Shown: in pieces, positions 1 to 11,904 of the stretch
Numbering within the stretch: position 1 is the first letter of the stretch
Layout: each line of letters begins with the position of its first letter
NCBI GenBank assembly: GCA_949316235.1
Contig: OX438743.1
Coordinates: 18,411,771-18,475,770 of the forward strand
Source: Oegoconia quadripuncta
Taxonomy: Eukaryota; Arthropoda; Insecta; Lepidoptera; Autostichidae
DNA length: 64,000 nucleotides
Reading direction: 5' to 3'
Notes under the pieces: model-generated
Told to the model about the DNA's origin: nothing
What the model saw: the letters and a program-made list of their open reading frames with translations, nothing else
Databases searched by the model: none
Position numbers and translations under genes: made by a program

Positions 1-3000
1 TCATATCGTTTGTCTTTTGATTAATTTTATGTGTAATTTCATCTTGAATTTTGTTTACACTCTTTAATTGGGATTCCAAATCTTTTTTATTTTTTCGCCA
101 TTTTGAAGCACTCTTTTCTGCTTCTTTCAACTAAAAAGAAAACAGTCCATTCAGAAATCTTAAATCAGACGCTATTGGATGAATGTATAGTCAATGTTGC
201 GTCCTTATTGTAACTCCCACTCAACACCATCATCATCTTCTTGCTGTGTTCCCAATTTATTTGGGGTCGGCACAGGACGTCTTTTTCTACCAATCTCCTT
301 TCTAGCAGTTACCTCATCATTCACGCCCTTTTCGTTCATATCACCCTTCACACAATCCATCCATCTTTTCCGTGGTCTTCCGCTTCCTTTCCAAACGACA
401 TCCATATTCATCACTCTCTTGGTAACATGCGTGAATTGTAACTCCCACTATCATTATAAAATTAGTAAATAATACCCACACAAGATTCACAATTATTAGT
501 TCGTGGACCTCGTCGAAATATGTAAAAGTGTATTTTTATACACTTGTACTAATTTCACTTTAGATATTTTATGTGCGCTTTTATTTGCCCTAATTTATAA
601 TACGAGTCATATATTTTAAGCAATCCAATGCTATGAATGCAGCTCTCAAACAGTGAAATATGGTAACTGGCCAACACTTTTAAAAAGCTAGATAAGCACT
701 ATAGAAACGATGCGTACTTTCGTTTTTACCTCAACTGACCCAGGCAGGACGGTATTTGTTTCGGATGTAGGTATACAGACTTCTATCTTAGCTCTTGTAA
801 CCTAAATGGCTTGACCGATTATGAAATGCAAGGTGTCGTTAGATTTTTGTTAGTTAGATGCTGTCGAATATTTTTGGATTTTAATTGGTATTACAACACA
901 ATTGTTTATCGTTTGTTTTGTGTGTTATTAATCGGGAGCAGGGCAAGAATATGATGATGATTACTTAGAGTTACAGAAGTTCTGATAACATTGATGGTCG
1001 AAGAATACTTTGGTCCTTTAATTATATTTTTTGGTACGATTGTATTTTCTGGTAAATAATTATTATTGAACAACCGTCGTTGAAACTAACTTAGGGAAAC
1101 TTGTAAATCTTGTTGATGGTGTGTTTGTCACAGAACAGGCTAACACTGGTTATACTTACTTTAGCATCGCAATTGCATTATCGAGGGGCTGACTATCTTA
1201 TCTCTGACAACCGGAACACAACAATGCTATTAACATTGCTCTTAGCCGGCAGACTTAGGTAAGATTGGGTAGATAGCTATATAGGCGGATATTTAAAATG
1301 CCCACCACCAACCAAACCGAAGACTACTCATGTACTCCGCTGGGGATCGAACCCGCGACCTCCGGTTCGTAAACCCCATGTTGTTTAATTGAGGCACGGA
1401 GGCGGTTAAATTGCCCTACTTATTTCTATGAGTACGTATGATTAATTAAATATTGGGTATTAAAATATTATTGACCTGACTTAATAACTCCTTTTGTCTT
1501 TCAAGAGATTCAGCTACTTTGTTTTTGTAAGCGTCTTCCATGCACGACCACATACAATCCGCCTCCTTTAACATCTTGACGCCTTCCTTTTCCCTATCCT
1601 CCAGTATTGTAATTTGCCCTTGTAACATCCTCTCATTTTCCAGTAGGTCGTTCAGTCGACCAGCACATTTCTTATCAAATGATGCGGCCTTAGAGAAAAA
1701 TGGAAATAAATGTATCAAATATCAACGAGGTCCATTGAACATTTAGAAAACCCTCGAGGAAACTAATGAAATATTATCTAGATAGACCAAAAAAATGTGT
1801 GATAGATAAGTTAAATATTTTCAGTATGAGTAACTAATTTTCATCAAATATGGTTAAGAAGTTATCCCTGAATTAAAATCCCAACTATCGCAATCTCAAA
1901 AATAAAACTCGCAATATTAAAGTAGGAACATTGTAAATTAAACACACTAACACCTGAAACAAAGCTGAGTCAATACGCTGTAGGTTTGGCTCAATCAATT
2001 TTGGGTAAACCTGGATCAATAACTATAGCTATGGGTCAATAGATTATTATATAATATGTTTGTATCTTCTCATCAGTGAATCTTGGTCAGAGTACGATGG
2101 GACTGTCATGTCCAGAAGGACTCAAGTTCCTAAATTAAATAAAGATTAAAAAAAAACACCTGAAACGCATGCACGAAACTTAAGAGAGCCTAAGCAAATG
2201 TAAGAACCTGTATGGTATGAGGAATTATCATTTTGTTTGCACCGAATTACCTAAAGCCATTAACCAATTGCCAAATAGTGTTAAAAAGGCATTAATATAA
2301 ATAAAGATAAAGTCGAAATTATGTTAAAAAATCACATAACTATATACGCCATATTTTATAGTAATCATGTCATATAATCAATATAGTAATCATTCTACAC
2401 TAACAAGATAGAATTGTGAACTCATCATCTACACATAAACCGATGAGGTTTCCGTAAGATGGATATACAAAGATTTGTAAAATTTGTTTTAAGTATTTTA
2501 TAAATAAATTTAAAAAAAATATAATACTAATTCTAACTAATATGTGATAATATGTAATGTGAAAGTTTGTGTGTGTATGTTTGTTGCCTCTTTGCCTGCC
2601 TAAACGGCTGGACGGATTTGGATGAAATTTGGTTGATAGATTAAGACCTAGATTTAGAGATATAGGTAAATGTTTTTGCTGAATCGATTTTGAATAAACC
2701 TTCCACGCGGACGAATTCGCGGGCGGCAAGCTAGTATGTAACTAACTAATATTATAAGAGCGAAAATTTGTGTGTGTTTTTTACCTCTTTACGCCTAAAC
2801 TGCTAGACAGTTTTGGTTGAAATTTAATTGGTAGACAGATTAGAACCCGGATTAACATATAAGCTACTTTTAATCCCGGAAAAGTAACAATTTCTGTAGG
2901 AGAGATATTTTTAGTGGAATTGCTTTTGAGTCAGAGTGACGCATTTTTTTTAATGCACAACGGATTAGCACTTGTCCTCAATTACACCTGATATTAAGTG

Positions 3001-5969
3001 AACATGCGGCCGAAGGTGGAAGCATACTGGCTCACCTCTTTTAGGTTACACAAGACCTTGCTAAGCGGTAACACCTCGCTACTGGCTTTAGATGAATCGG
3101 TTCCTTTAGTTGAACCGCTTCCTTCCCTTTTTTTATCTTTTCCAGGACTTCCTTTAGGTGACTCGTTTGTTCTAGGTGATTCGGGTGTGGATGAACCGCA
3201 GCATTCTTTTCTTACTGGTTCATTAGAACTACAGAAGACAAAATACAAAAAAAATATATAATAGTCTATAACCGTAATGACACTGAAATACTTATCTTTA
3301 CCGGTTAACACGAAAGGTCGTCTAGAAAGAGAATAGTCAAGTCTACCATCTGCCTTATAGGCGATATAAAACTTATAAACTATAGAACATATAGGCCTCT
3401 CCCATGGATGTGTCACTGAAGGTCGACAAACTGTAGTCGACGCATTCTACATTGGCAGAACGGTAAACCTACTCATGGAACTCATAGCTTTCCAGAACGA
3501 CCGATTGGAAGCGGCCTACATCCAGCGACTTCCCACGATCTTTATCAGGACCTTGTGAGTGGACGTCCTATGCTGCGATTGCCGGTGGGTGGTCTCCACT
3601 CGCGAGCTCTAATGCTCCACCGGCCATCATTTCGGCGAGCTATGTGCCCTGCCCACGCCACTTCAACTTATTAGGCTAGGCAATGTCAGTGACTTTCGTT
3701 CGCCTACGGATTTCTACATTCTTGCCCTTACATTATGTAACTTCATCGGTATCGTCACCGATTACGTTGACCAATGAGAAACCGCCAAATTGCCGAGCGA
3801 GCTACGAGCCAACCAATCACATGTCAGAACGTAACCGATGACGATAACGATGAATTTGTGTAATAGAACCCCTGATTAGATCACGTAGTGAACTGCCGAG
3901 TATCGCTGTCTCCAGCTAAAGCTAAAGCCGAGCTCGCTGCGTAACAAAGGTGTATTCTACAGCATCAACCGTAATAGATGGCAAATCCAAATTTTGAAAG
4001 AATACTTTACATAATTATCACGCATTATAATGTTTTTTTTTTAATTTATTATTTGCCATGCATGATACTGTACTAGATTCAAATTTGATCTAATGCGACA
4101 TCTGTCTACAGCTGCTGCAAAAGCGCATGAAGTCGTGTAAGTTATATGTTATATGCCACGCCTCTATTTAGGTATTGCACTCACAGATTAAGTACCTTAT
4201 TATAGCTAATAACATCCATCTTGTTATTTGCCAAAGCGTCTAATTTGTGTGACGATGGTACGGAATCGTTTGTGCATATGAGTCGCCACTCCATGTTTTT
4301 TTTTATAGTTAAACTATCATTTAGCACAGTATCTATCTGTAGTGCTATGTCTAAGTGCTATTTAATCAAATTCAAATTCACTTTATTGCACAACAGAATT
4401 GATAACACAGTTTCAGAAAAGTGGTAAGAATAGAATGTACAAAGCTAAACGCGAACTAAAAGCGATCTCTTCCAGGCAACCTTTGGGTATAAGGACAGTA
4501 CATTTGAAATAGGTACGTTGTGTGGTATTAAATAGGGATGCAGATGCAAACTACGTGAATAGATTTCATATATTTACATACACATACTTACATAAATCGA
4601 TAGACAAATATATCTACTTAAACAAAACATCTATAAAATAGCATTAAAATACAAACGTAATATATAGGTATACTAAATAAATATTTATTAATCGATATAA
4701 CTAAAGATAATTTTCGATATATCTACTACTAGCGCCAATGCAGTGAACTTCATGCTGTTGATGTGCGAACTGTGAAGAATGAATATAATCTACTGTGAAT
4801 AATTACTTATCATCCTTCCCGACTTTATCAGCCATGTAGCACGTTACCGGCTGCCGCTGAAAGCAGGCACTGCTCCTTCGTGCCATGCACATTCGTTCAT
4901 GAACGGCTTGCTGTCAACAACATTATACGTAGATTTAATCAAGCGATGGATTGCTGGGTAAACTTGGAGACAGAAATATGTACCTAGGACTTACATGAAA
5001 TGAATTGAGACTACGTCTGAGAGTGACCATGCGGACCCGGACCACATATATTGAGATTCACGAGTACGATGGTAATAGATTTTGCTTTATATTAGCTGAT
5101 CATTTTAGTCCTAGATCTGCACCCAAAGGTTAAGAGAGTAGTTGCTAGTGATTCAGATACAATGTTACCAGCCATTAGTAAAATTGACTTCTTAGACATA
5201 TACGTAACCTACGAGTAAATCAATATTAGGTTTGAAATTGGCGTTTTGTATGAAGAATTTCATTAAGACTGTTTTCTCCATACAAACATTTTTGATTTTT
5301 TTTTTGGGAACGGCAAATCCAAATTTAGCTAAACTTTGTGTGTATTATCGGATAACATTAAGTTAAGAATAGGCAGCGTTAATTTTTAAAAGTAACCGCT
5401 TTATAAAAGTTTCAGCGAATCTAAGAAATGATTATGGGAAGCACATGAAAAGAGTTCTTTTCAATTTTTTTTTATTATGTGATTTAGCCCAGAAATTAAA
5501 AAACATTTCATGTGAAACCTTGAAATAATATTCCATTTTCCAAATAAAAAACAAATTTGGATATAGCTTTGAAAATCGTAGGAATCGGTACACATGATTA
5601 ACGAAGAAAAAAAACTTCAATTTCATAGGTAAAGACCCAATACTTCATGTACCCTTTATCATTACTAACCACAAGAGGTACAGTACTTAATGGAGAAAAC
5701 GCAATAATCATTATGAAAAGTAACAAGCTCTAACACGAAGAGAGTAAAGCGAGGTTGGGTATTTTGGTAAAACATACCGGTAGATCACAATCTGGATCTT
5801 CCTTCAAGATGTTCCAGAAGTCACACATCAGCTTTATGCCGGGATCTTTACTAGATGGACCATTACACTCCATATCTGAGCTTTGGTTTGATATTACTGA
5901 GCTCAGTTCTTTAATTAGCGCATCTAGCGCCTTGTAGCGCCGATTCAGACATTCCGGTATCTCCGGCAT
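1..5969 (-). CDS. Gene A: coiled-coil protein of unknown family, 5' part (runs off left edge)
   Basis: Partial gene assembled from minus-strand exons 5969-5778, 3228-3036, 1688-1476 and 130-1 (open at the window edge). The first exon starts with ATG at 5969 and ends at a strong donor (GTATGT) after 64 codons. Exon 3228-3036 is rich in Ser, Gly, Pro and Lys and looks disordered. Exon 1688-1476 (71 codons, phase 0 on both sides) and exon 130-1 are Lys/Glu/Leu-rich with heptad-like spacing, typical of a coiled coil. Exons 3228, 1688 and 130 join in phase. Exon 5969-5778 ends in phase 0 while exon 3228 begins one base before a codon, so a small exon is missing between them. A phase-compatible candidate is 4906-4848. 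I do not recognise the family. A cytoskeletal or ciliary/sperm role is only a guess from the coiled coil. Confidence 0.6.
194..430 (-). mobile_element. RTE-type LINE fragment (C-terminal end of reverse transcriptase ORF)
   Basis: The minus-strand frame 414-205 contains GRPRKRWMDCVKGDM followed by KGVNDEVTA. This is the usual C-terminal signature of RTE-class reverse transcriptase ORFs in insect genomes. The rest of the element is missing. It lies in an intron of gene A. Confidence 0.7.
431..1183. other. Intron sequence of gene A, no gene seen
   Basis: AT-rich sequence between gene A exons. Around 730-850 there is a worn stretch resembling the 'aaatggcttgaccgatt' part of Lep1/Helitron-like repeats. 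I see no coding frame or RNA gene. Confidence 0.5.
1184..1408 (-). repeat. SINE-A (tRNA-derived), 3' truncated
   Basis: The head is at 1408, reading inward on the minus strand: a box-A-like start, then a box B match (GGTTCGATCCC type) in the 'gggatcgaacccgcgacctcc' block read in reverse. The body shared with the other SINE-A copies follows. The usual 3' tail is missing. The family recurs at least twelve times in this window. Confidence 0.8.
2532..2734 (+). mobile_element. Short non-autonomous Helitron (Lep1-like)
   Basis: The copy starts near a TC-CTAACTAATAT-like 5' end, carries the 'aacggctggacggatttggatgaaattt' type core (read in two pieces), and ends in a GC-rich stretch followed by CTAG and a host T at 2735. 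Same family as 11905-12322. A second, 3'-truncated copy follows at about 2742-2930. Confidence 0.6.
2945..3030 (-). repeat. SINE-A 3' fragment touching a splice donor
   Basis: Reverse-oriented SINE-A tail: the T-run and 'atgcacaacggattag' at 2945-2968, then the 'cacctgatattaagtg' and 'gaaggtggaagc' blocks. It ends within a few bases of the donor of the gene A exon 3228-3036. Confidence 0.75.
3385..3720 (-). mobile_element. RTE-type LINE fragment, decayed
   Basis: On the minus strand the frames carry broken pieces of the RTE ORF end (a 'KLKWRG'-like block at ~3660, an 'ATSMGEAY'-like block at ~3400). Several stops interrupt it. The open frame 3416-2994 runs through this fragment into the adjacent gene A exon and is not a single protein. 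Confidence 0.55.
3731..3876. repeat. MITE family M3, copy 1
   Basis: About 145 bp with long imperfect terminal inverted repeats (left 'attatgtaacttcatcgg', right 'ccgatgacgataacgatgaa'). A 'gaccaatgagaaaccg' core lies inside. Further copies are at 29573-29700 and 41893-41997. Confidence 0.65.
3877..5225. other. Gene A intron with worn repeats
   Basis: At 4370-4455 there is a piece of a LINE/SINE tail family ('cactttattgcacaacaga...gtggtaagaatagaatgtac', in two parts), also seen at 38527-38604 and 36186-36240. Otherwise only the candidate exon 4848-4906 is worth noting. Confidence 0.5.
4848..4906 (-). other. Candidate missing small exon of gene A
   Basis: This 59-base open stretch lies between the first and second recognised exons of gene A. 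It is preceded by an AAG acceptor, followed by a GTAACG donor, and has the length (2 modulo 3) needed to restore the phase. The polypyrimidine tract is poor and phase agreement by chance is likely, so this is only a candidate. Confidence 0.22.
5226..5640. repeat. MITE family M2 (Tc1/mariner-like), copy 1
   Basis: A 415-bp element flanked by TA on both sides (5224-5225 and 5641-5642). The termini are inverted repeats of the type TTAGGT...GAAATTGGCGTTTTG and CAATTTCATAGGTAAAGACC. No coding capacity is seen. The second copy, also exactly 415 bp, lies in opposite orientation at 35207-35621. Confidence 0.75.
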
Positions 5970-7786
5970 TTTCTATAATTGATATCAAATTTTATTCTAT
6001 CCCATGCATCTTTAACTCTGGAAAGACTTAGAAAGAATTAGAACTGGGCCAGATAAAAAAGTGGGCCAGTAATGTTGTATTATATAGATACAGAGAGTTT
6101 CCAAGTTAGCTAGCTAGGTACTACGTGACCAAGTTTTCAACAAGACAGTCAGTCAGTGTTTAAGCTAGGCACAGTCTCTCTCATTTTCAAAAGCTGCTAG
6201 GTGTTCCGTTTGATAATAACTAACTAGACAGGCAGTGAGTGCCCACTTGGCTCTCCAGAGTAGATTAAACTATAAATGGATTAAGGGGTTGTTGTAGATC
6301 AGATGAGGCCTCTTACGAGTATTTTCTGTGCACTGTTTACTTGTTGGCACGTACCAATATATCAGAAGTATAGCTGAATAAACGAATTCCTTCCTATATA
6401 GATGTCGATTAGTTAAGCAGAATGAATAAGTAATAGTGATAAAAAAGACAAAAGTATGATAGTTCTCTATACCTACTTGTTCTCGGTTAAATTAGTCTTG
6501 TATTATACTTACCTTCAGCCACCTGCAGGAATGAAAGGTGAGGAGTGTCCTTGATTGAGTAGTCGATTTTTAGTAATCAGTGCTTAACGAAACTACCGCC
6601 TCAACCAGGCCCAGCTCCCACGAATGCCAGCCTAAGCGGGCGGTACCATGGAAGATACTTACGTACGTGGAACAATTTATGAGTAGGTAGGTGCTCGACA
6701 AATTACAGGCACTCGTATATTTTATATACCAAATGAAGTCGGCTTTTACTTGTCATGGTATGTGAGCGCAGCAAATATTTTTGTTTGTATATAATCATAA
6801 AGTGATGTCACTCATCCATAAGTGACTAAGGTTGACCTGGCTTATTTCGGCATTTTGTAAAACGAAGAACAAAAATGGCGTTCTGATAATCTTTATATTC
6901 TGACTTAAATCCAGCGATAAAATATTTTATTTAGCATACAACTATTGGCCAGTACTTGTCAATTAATTAGGTGTCAGGGTTATTGTGTTGTAGAAGATGC
7001 TACGGAGAAGCAGTCTTCCGCGGCAGTTGACCATTGGTCGCGGCGTCCACATTCGAGTTGTTGCAGACTAACAATAAGTAACTGCTATGATCAATAGGTA
7101 TATGAATTTCCCAGTGAAGGCGCATGCAAAGCGAGCCAAGACGCGAAAATGCTCCAGTTGTAGCATCTCGATACTCCGTTCTACAACTCATCTTTCATTT
7201 CCAGGTTTGCACGCACGGATTATAAACGCCTTTGCTATATCTGCAACTAATTACAATTTTTATTCCAAAATTTCTATTATTCAGATTGATGGTGTATTGT
7301 AGAGCTATTTGGTGGAAATTTGGCGAGTGACTTTATATTTTTGTATATTTTTGAGTTTTGCTATAAACCTACAGTGTACACCCATACCACAAATCAATTG
7401 GTCTGCGACCCATACAAACAAAATGCATCAAAGTTTAATTACATAACTTTCTTTTATAAAAAAAATAGGCTACCCATTACACAATAAAAGTTAAGTAAGT
7501 AGATACCTAATATGCTCACAAGTCAATAGAAGTTCCAATTAGCTTATAATTTTTAAATTTGTTCCAGTTTGTTTGGCTATGAGTGTAAAGAAACATTGTG
7601 CAGCAAAATTCAGTAGACGTACCTACAAGTAAAAGAAAACGTGACTTATACTATATTATATGTATTATTATATTACTTATACATATTATTCTATGCTTAA
7701 AAGTAAAATAATGCATGAGTGTCCAACATAAATAATTTCTTTGGGTGAACCCTTATGTTTAGCAGGAGATTGTCCTGTGGACAACC
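5970..7786. other. Upstream of gene A, no gene seen
   Basis: This presumably holds the promoter and 5' leader of gene A near 5970-6100, but no clear core promoter can be named. Around 7000-7200 a GC-richer block has open frames on both strands with no recognisable domain. I treat it as unannotated repeat or unique intergenic DNA. Confidence 0.4.
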
Positions 7787-8044
7787 ACAGTTTAAGCATT
7801 CGGTTTGGTTGGTGGTAGGGTATTTTAAATGTCCGCCTGGATAGCTACCACCATGTTATCTAAATCTGCCGCCAAGCAGCAATGTCAATAACATTGTTGT
7901 GTTCCCATTGTCAGAGATAAGATAGCCTGTCCCCCAAATGTGTTGGGGTTTCAGGGTCAGTACGCTTCCACCTTCGACCTCATCTTCAATTAACATCAGG
8001 TGTGATTGAGGTCAAATACCAACCCGTTGTGCATAAAAAAAAAC
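7787..8044 (+). repeat. SINE-A, 5' truncated
   Basis: It begins inside the body ('cattcggtttggttggtgg') and runs to the normal 3' tail 'acccgttgtgcataaaaaaa'. The tRNA-like head is missing. Confidence 0.8.
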
Positions 8045-8591
8045 AATCGTAACAGTATAACTATAAAATTAATTCCAAACTAAGGTATGTAACGGTGTCG
8101 TTCTTTTGAGCTGATACTCATTGGTGGGTTTGGGTTATTGGAGTTCAAATTCGAAATTTTAAACTGACTGACTGACTGATGAACTGACGGATCTTTCTTT
8201 TTTGGCACATTGATTTCCAGATTTCAACTCAGTCCCACTGTTATTCTTAAATATTTTTTTTACATCTCAATACTTATTTTTTTAGTTTTAAGGCCCTTTC
8301 GATCCTCTGTAGGTACGACCTGTTTCATGCAATAAATAAATTGGTGTGGTGATCCGTGCTCTGTTTTGACCCTGGCCCCACCGCATCTTCAACTTACTCT
8401 TTCTTCATTCCTGATTTGATCATCAAGCCATAGCTAAGGGGAGCTTAGATTGACAGAATTCGGAAAACTGCTCAACATCTTCTCATCCCAAATACCTCGA
8501 CGCTTAAAGTCGTCGCAAACTACAATAAGTTTATTATTATTAACTACTAATTTTATGCAACGCTTCATCCATAATTTCTTCAAATAATTTT
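8045..8591. other. No gene seen
   Basis: AT-rich sequence with a short 'gactgactgactga' run near 8163. No domain, RNA gene or repeat family was recognised. Confidence 0.4.
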
Positions 8592-8965
8592 CGGCGAGTG
8601 AAATTGCATTTTTGTTTATAATTCTTATAACTTTGTGCATTCTGACTTTTGAAGCTTAATAATGGCAGAATATTGTGCAGCAAAAGTTAGTGATGGTGTA
8701 CAAGTGAAGGGAAGTGTAAATTAAAGTGCGTAACGAAGCTTTCAGATTCCCACAAGAAGCCGCCAAAATCTTTTGTACAGCATTCTGCCACTTTACTGAA
8801 GAATGACGTGACCGTGACTAGACTCTGTATACGCCAAGTATACGACGAATTACTTGTTTTGACTGAGACTGACTAATAAATTGAAGAAATAAGAGATATG
8901 GCTGTATGGGCTTAGATCCCTTTGCCTTCTCCGAAAGGGGTACCTATATAAAACGAAAAAAAGTA
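8592..8965 (+). repeat. ~400-bp element D, copy 1
   Basis: It starts 'cggcgagtgaaattgcattt', contains 'aataatggcagaatattgtg' and 'caagaagccgccaaaatctt', and ends 'tagatccctttgccttctcc' plus a degraded tail. It is followed after about 20 bp by a second copy in the same orientation. The 3' end resembles that of the LINE at 13459-18711 (see findings). It contains a 20-codon ATG frame, but that is too short to call a gene. Confidence 0.75.
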
Positions 8966-8978
8966 ATGACGGCTTTTT

Positions 8979-9375
8979 GGCGGGAACTCGGCGAGTGAAG
9001 TAGCATTTTTCTTTTTAATTCTTATAATTTGTGCATTCTAACTTTTGAAGCATAATAATGGCAGAATATTGTGCAGCAAACGTTAGTGATGGTGTACAAG
9101 TGAAGGGAAGTGTAAATTAAAGTGCGTAACGGAGCTTTCGGGTTCCCACAAGAAGCCGCCAAAATCTTTTGTAAAGCATTCTGCCTCTTTACTGAAGAAT
9201 GACTTGACCGTGACTAGACTCTGTATACGCCAAGTATACGACGAATTACTTGTTTTGACTGAGACTGCCTTACAAACTGAGGAAATAAGATAAATAAGAC
9301 ATGGCTGTTATGGGCTAGATCCCTTTGCCTTCTCCTAAAGGAGAGAATGAAACCAAAAAAAAAAAAAAAAAAGTG
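8979..9375 (+). repeat. ~400-bp element D, copy 2
   Basis: A full copy from 'tggcgggaactcggcgagtg' to 'ctaaaggagagaatgaaacc' followed by a poly-A run. It is very similar to copy 1 and to the two inverted copies at 22619-23425. The poly-A end indicates retroposition. Confidence 0.8.
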
Positions 9376-9475
9376 GGCAGTATGGGTGGAAGCCCTTAGC
9401 CCCAAACAAAAAAAAAAGAAAAAAAAAAAAGTAATGACGTCTTTCGCCCCTCACTCCGCCTCACCTCAGCCGGGA

Positions 9476-9884
9476 AAACAAACGGGAGGCAATAATGCAC
9501 AGCCATGATAAAGCCCAACCCGATAATGAACGACCAATAATGTACAGCCAATAATCCATGTACATGGTCGCCGATTATCGGGGCGTACATTATCTGGGTG
9601 CGCATTCCGCTTCTGTTCTAAAATTGTCCATAGCGATAAAGCACAGCCAATAATGCACAGCCAATAATTCAAGTACATGGTCGCCGATTATTGGCTGTAC
9701 AATATCAGGGTGTGCATTACTGGTTGTGCGTTATCGGTCCGTGCAAATAATGTACAGCCAATAATCGGCAGCCACTTGTCACGGGCTATTGGCTGTGCAT
9801 TATGGGTCGCGCATTATTGGGTGTACATTATTTGACCGGGCTGATAATGCGCAACCAGTAAGGTACGACCCGTTAATTGGGATC
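9476..9884. repeat. Cluster 1 of short alternating inverted motifs
   Basis: Some 400 bp built from degenerate 12-16-bp words of the type 'ataatgcacagccaa' and its complement 'ttggctgtgcattat', mixed in both orientations. More than a dozen are recognisable by eye. A block starting 'attcaagtacatggtcgccg' at about 9668 recurs almost unchanged at 25998 in cluster 2. Open frames through it on both strands are by-products of the repeat. Element class unknown. Confidence 0.7.
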
Positions 9885-10149
9885 CACTTTTTTTTTTTTT
9901 ACTGTCAAAACTGTCAAATTTCTTTTGTAGGTTTTCATAATAGGAGACCAACCATAAACATTTTTTTTTGTTTTTCACAGAATAAATATGAAAAACAGAG
10001 TGAATTCATACTTTACTTCACTTGTTGGAGCTTGTTGGGGAGTTCTATCGTGTTTTGTGTATTACTGTATTATGTGTAGCAACATCGCCTTGATGCATAG
10101 AGCCTTAAATGAAGGCCAAGGGCTTCTATACAAGGAACAAAGATTGGCC

Positions 10150-11330
10150 TAGGCAGAGCTTTCGTCATCACATCACGTAATCCACACCAACTGGCAGCTC
10201 AAAGAGTATAGTAACTGTCCTAAAGGAAGGTTGTGGTATCAAAGAAATGCAAATTGGCCTCTTTACATTTCGTTGTCGTCTATGTAACCAAAAATTTGTG
10301 ATTGAGAATGACGAATGAGGAGAAAACTACGTAGACGTAAATAGATGTGCTGTTGCAGGAACTGTTTCTATAGAATGTGAGCATTCACAATTTAAAAGAG
10401 TTTCTGTCGTCACTGAATTTACCGTGGATATCTGTCGATACCCATATGAAGAGCCACGAATCTTGCAGTAAGCATTGGGACAAATTATTGAGTGGTAAGA
10501 ATGGCTGTTTGTTACAATAAGTATACTTAGGGGTGTTTAATCCAAATAGCATCTCTTACAACTTCAAAATACAAAATCTATCAGACGTATTAGCCCGATA
10601 ACTAATGTAATTTTATATATTATTCTTCTTCTTCTATATATTATTTAATAAATTTTGATTGAAATGTTTGCCTTTGTTCACAGAATCCATGCTAGAAGCT
10701 GTAGAGGAAAAGAAGCATTGGGCAGTCAAAAATCAAAATCAAAATCAAAAATGTTTTTATTTCGTAAGTTATAAGAATAACATTTGAAATCGTCATGACA
10801 TACAGTAAAAGAAGGCAGTGTAAAAAATGGACTCCCAATTATAGATGTTATTGCTGATGGTTGTTGGTGCAAACGCTCATATAAGAAGAATTATTTAGCA
10901 TTATCTGGCTGGAAATGGAAATATTATCTGGAAAAAAACGGCAAAATATTATTTTTGGGAGTTAAAAACAAGTAGTACAACAAATAGTACCTGCAGTTTT
11001 GCAGCAAAGGAATTGAAGTTAAACACCATTGCTTTAAAAATTTTGAAGGAGCGTCTAATAATATGGAAAGCGAAATAATTGTGGAGGGTTTAAAAAAATC
11101 CATCAAAATGTATGGCATTATTTTTACGGTCGACTTATCTCCGATGGAGACTAGTATATATTGGAAAATATTTGAGGCTCGTCCATATTCAGATGTTACA
11201 GTTAAAACAGTGGAATGTGGAAACCACATCCTCATCCTCCGCAATTTCTGTAATAAATTAGTGTCACTAGCTACTCATACGAATTACAATGTCAAATCAC
11301 AAAGAAAGCCATGTGTGCAAGGGTAAGGTA
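10150..11330 (+). pseudogene. Mutator-like transposase remnant
   Basis: Broken frames together recall the Mutator-like transposase family of arthropods. They are an 'AVAGTVSIECEHSQF' block near 10355, 'GLPIIDVIADGCWCKRSYKK' near 10823, 'ILFLGVKNK' near 10945, and 'MESEIIVEGLKKSIKMYG' starting an open stretch at 11063-11326 that ends in a Cys/His-containing 'CGNH...LRNFCNKL' block. Frameshifts and stops separate the pieces, so no product is expected. A run of 'tcaaaa' repeats at 10731-10752 lies inside. The family assignment is from memory of these motifs and should be confirmed by profile search. Confidence 0.55.
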
Positions 11331-11904
11331 ATGTAGGATATGGTAAAACTAAATAATAACCCGTAACTTCAAATTATTTATTTTTACCTATTCATAATCA
11401 ATTAATTATTATTATTGTTTTGAATTTAAATTATAGATAATAAACATTTGTAATCTTATTTCGTATGTAGACACGACGTAAATTGTATAATTGTTTGATT
11501 TATTTGAAATTTAATTGTAACTAGAAAATTGTATTGTGTGTAGTTAAAGACCTATTATACATATCTAATTCGTTGCCTATTATGTATCTATGTACATGAC
11601 TGTGTGTGTCTATGTACGTATAAGGTGCATATAAAATGGTATGGTTTGGGGTCGCTATTTACTGGGTTTTCTTTGCTACTATTGTAATGGTTTGACAATT
11701 TTTGTAAATAAAAAACTAAATATTTACAAAATTATTTATTTCAAATACCTTTACATCATCATACATACTAAATAGTATTATAGTAAATAGAGCTGTATTA
11801 CTGATAAATCATATACCTAATTTATTGGTGATACAGCTCTATTTACTTTTCAAAGAACATAATAAATACACCTTCGTATCGTTCCATAATTCACATATAG
11901 GTAA
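11331..11904. other. No gene seen
   Basis: Very AT-rich flank of the transposase remnant. A short inverted match ('agagctgtatt' near 11789 and 'aatacagctct' style words near 11828) suggests a small hairpin element at about 11770-11850. Confidence 0.35.

Noticed and set aside
2994..3416. 140-codon minus-strand frame starting at 3416
   Set aside because: It runs from a decayed RTE fragment through an acceptor site into the gene A exon. The exon borders explain only its second half.
4221..4427. 68-codon plus-strand frame
   Set aside because: Lies in an intron and enters a dispersed LINE/SINE tail. No domain.
9396..9678. Overlapping open frames on the minus strand
   Set aside because: They translate the short inverted words and poly-A of the repeat cluster. 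Cys/Trp/His-rich text such as 'IIGCALS' comes from the repeats.
11063..11326. 87-codon plus-strand frame as a small host gene
   Set aside because: Matches one segment of a Mutator-like transposase whose other segments are nearby in other frames, so it is part of a relic.
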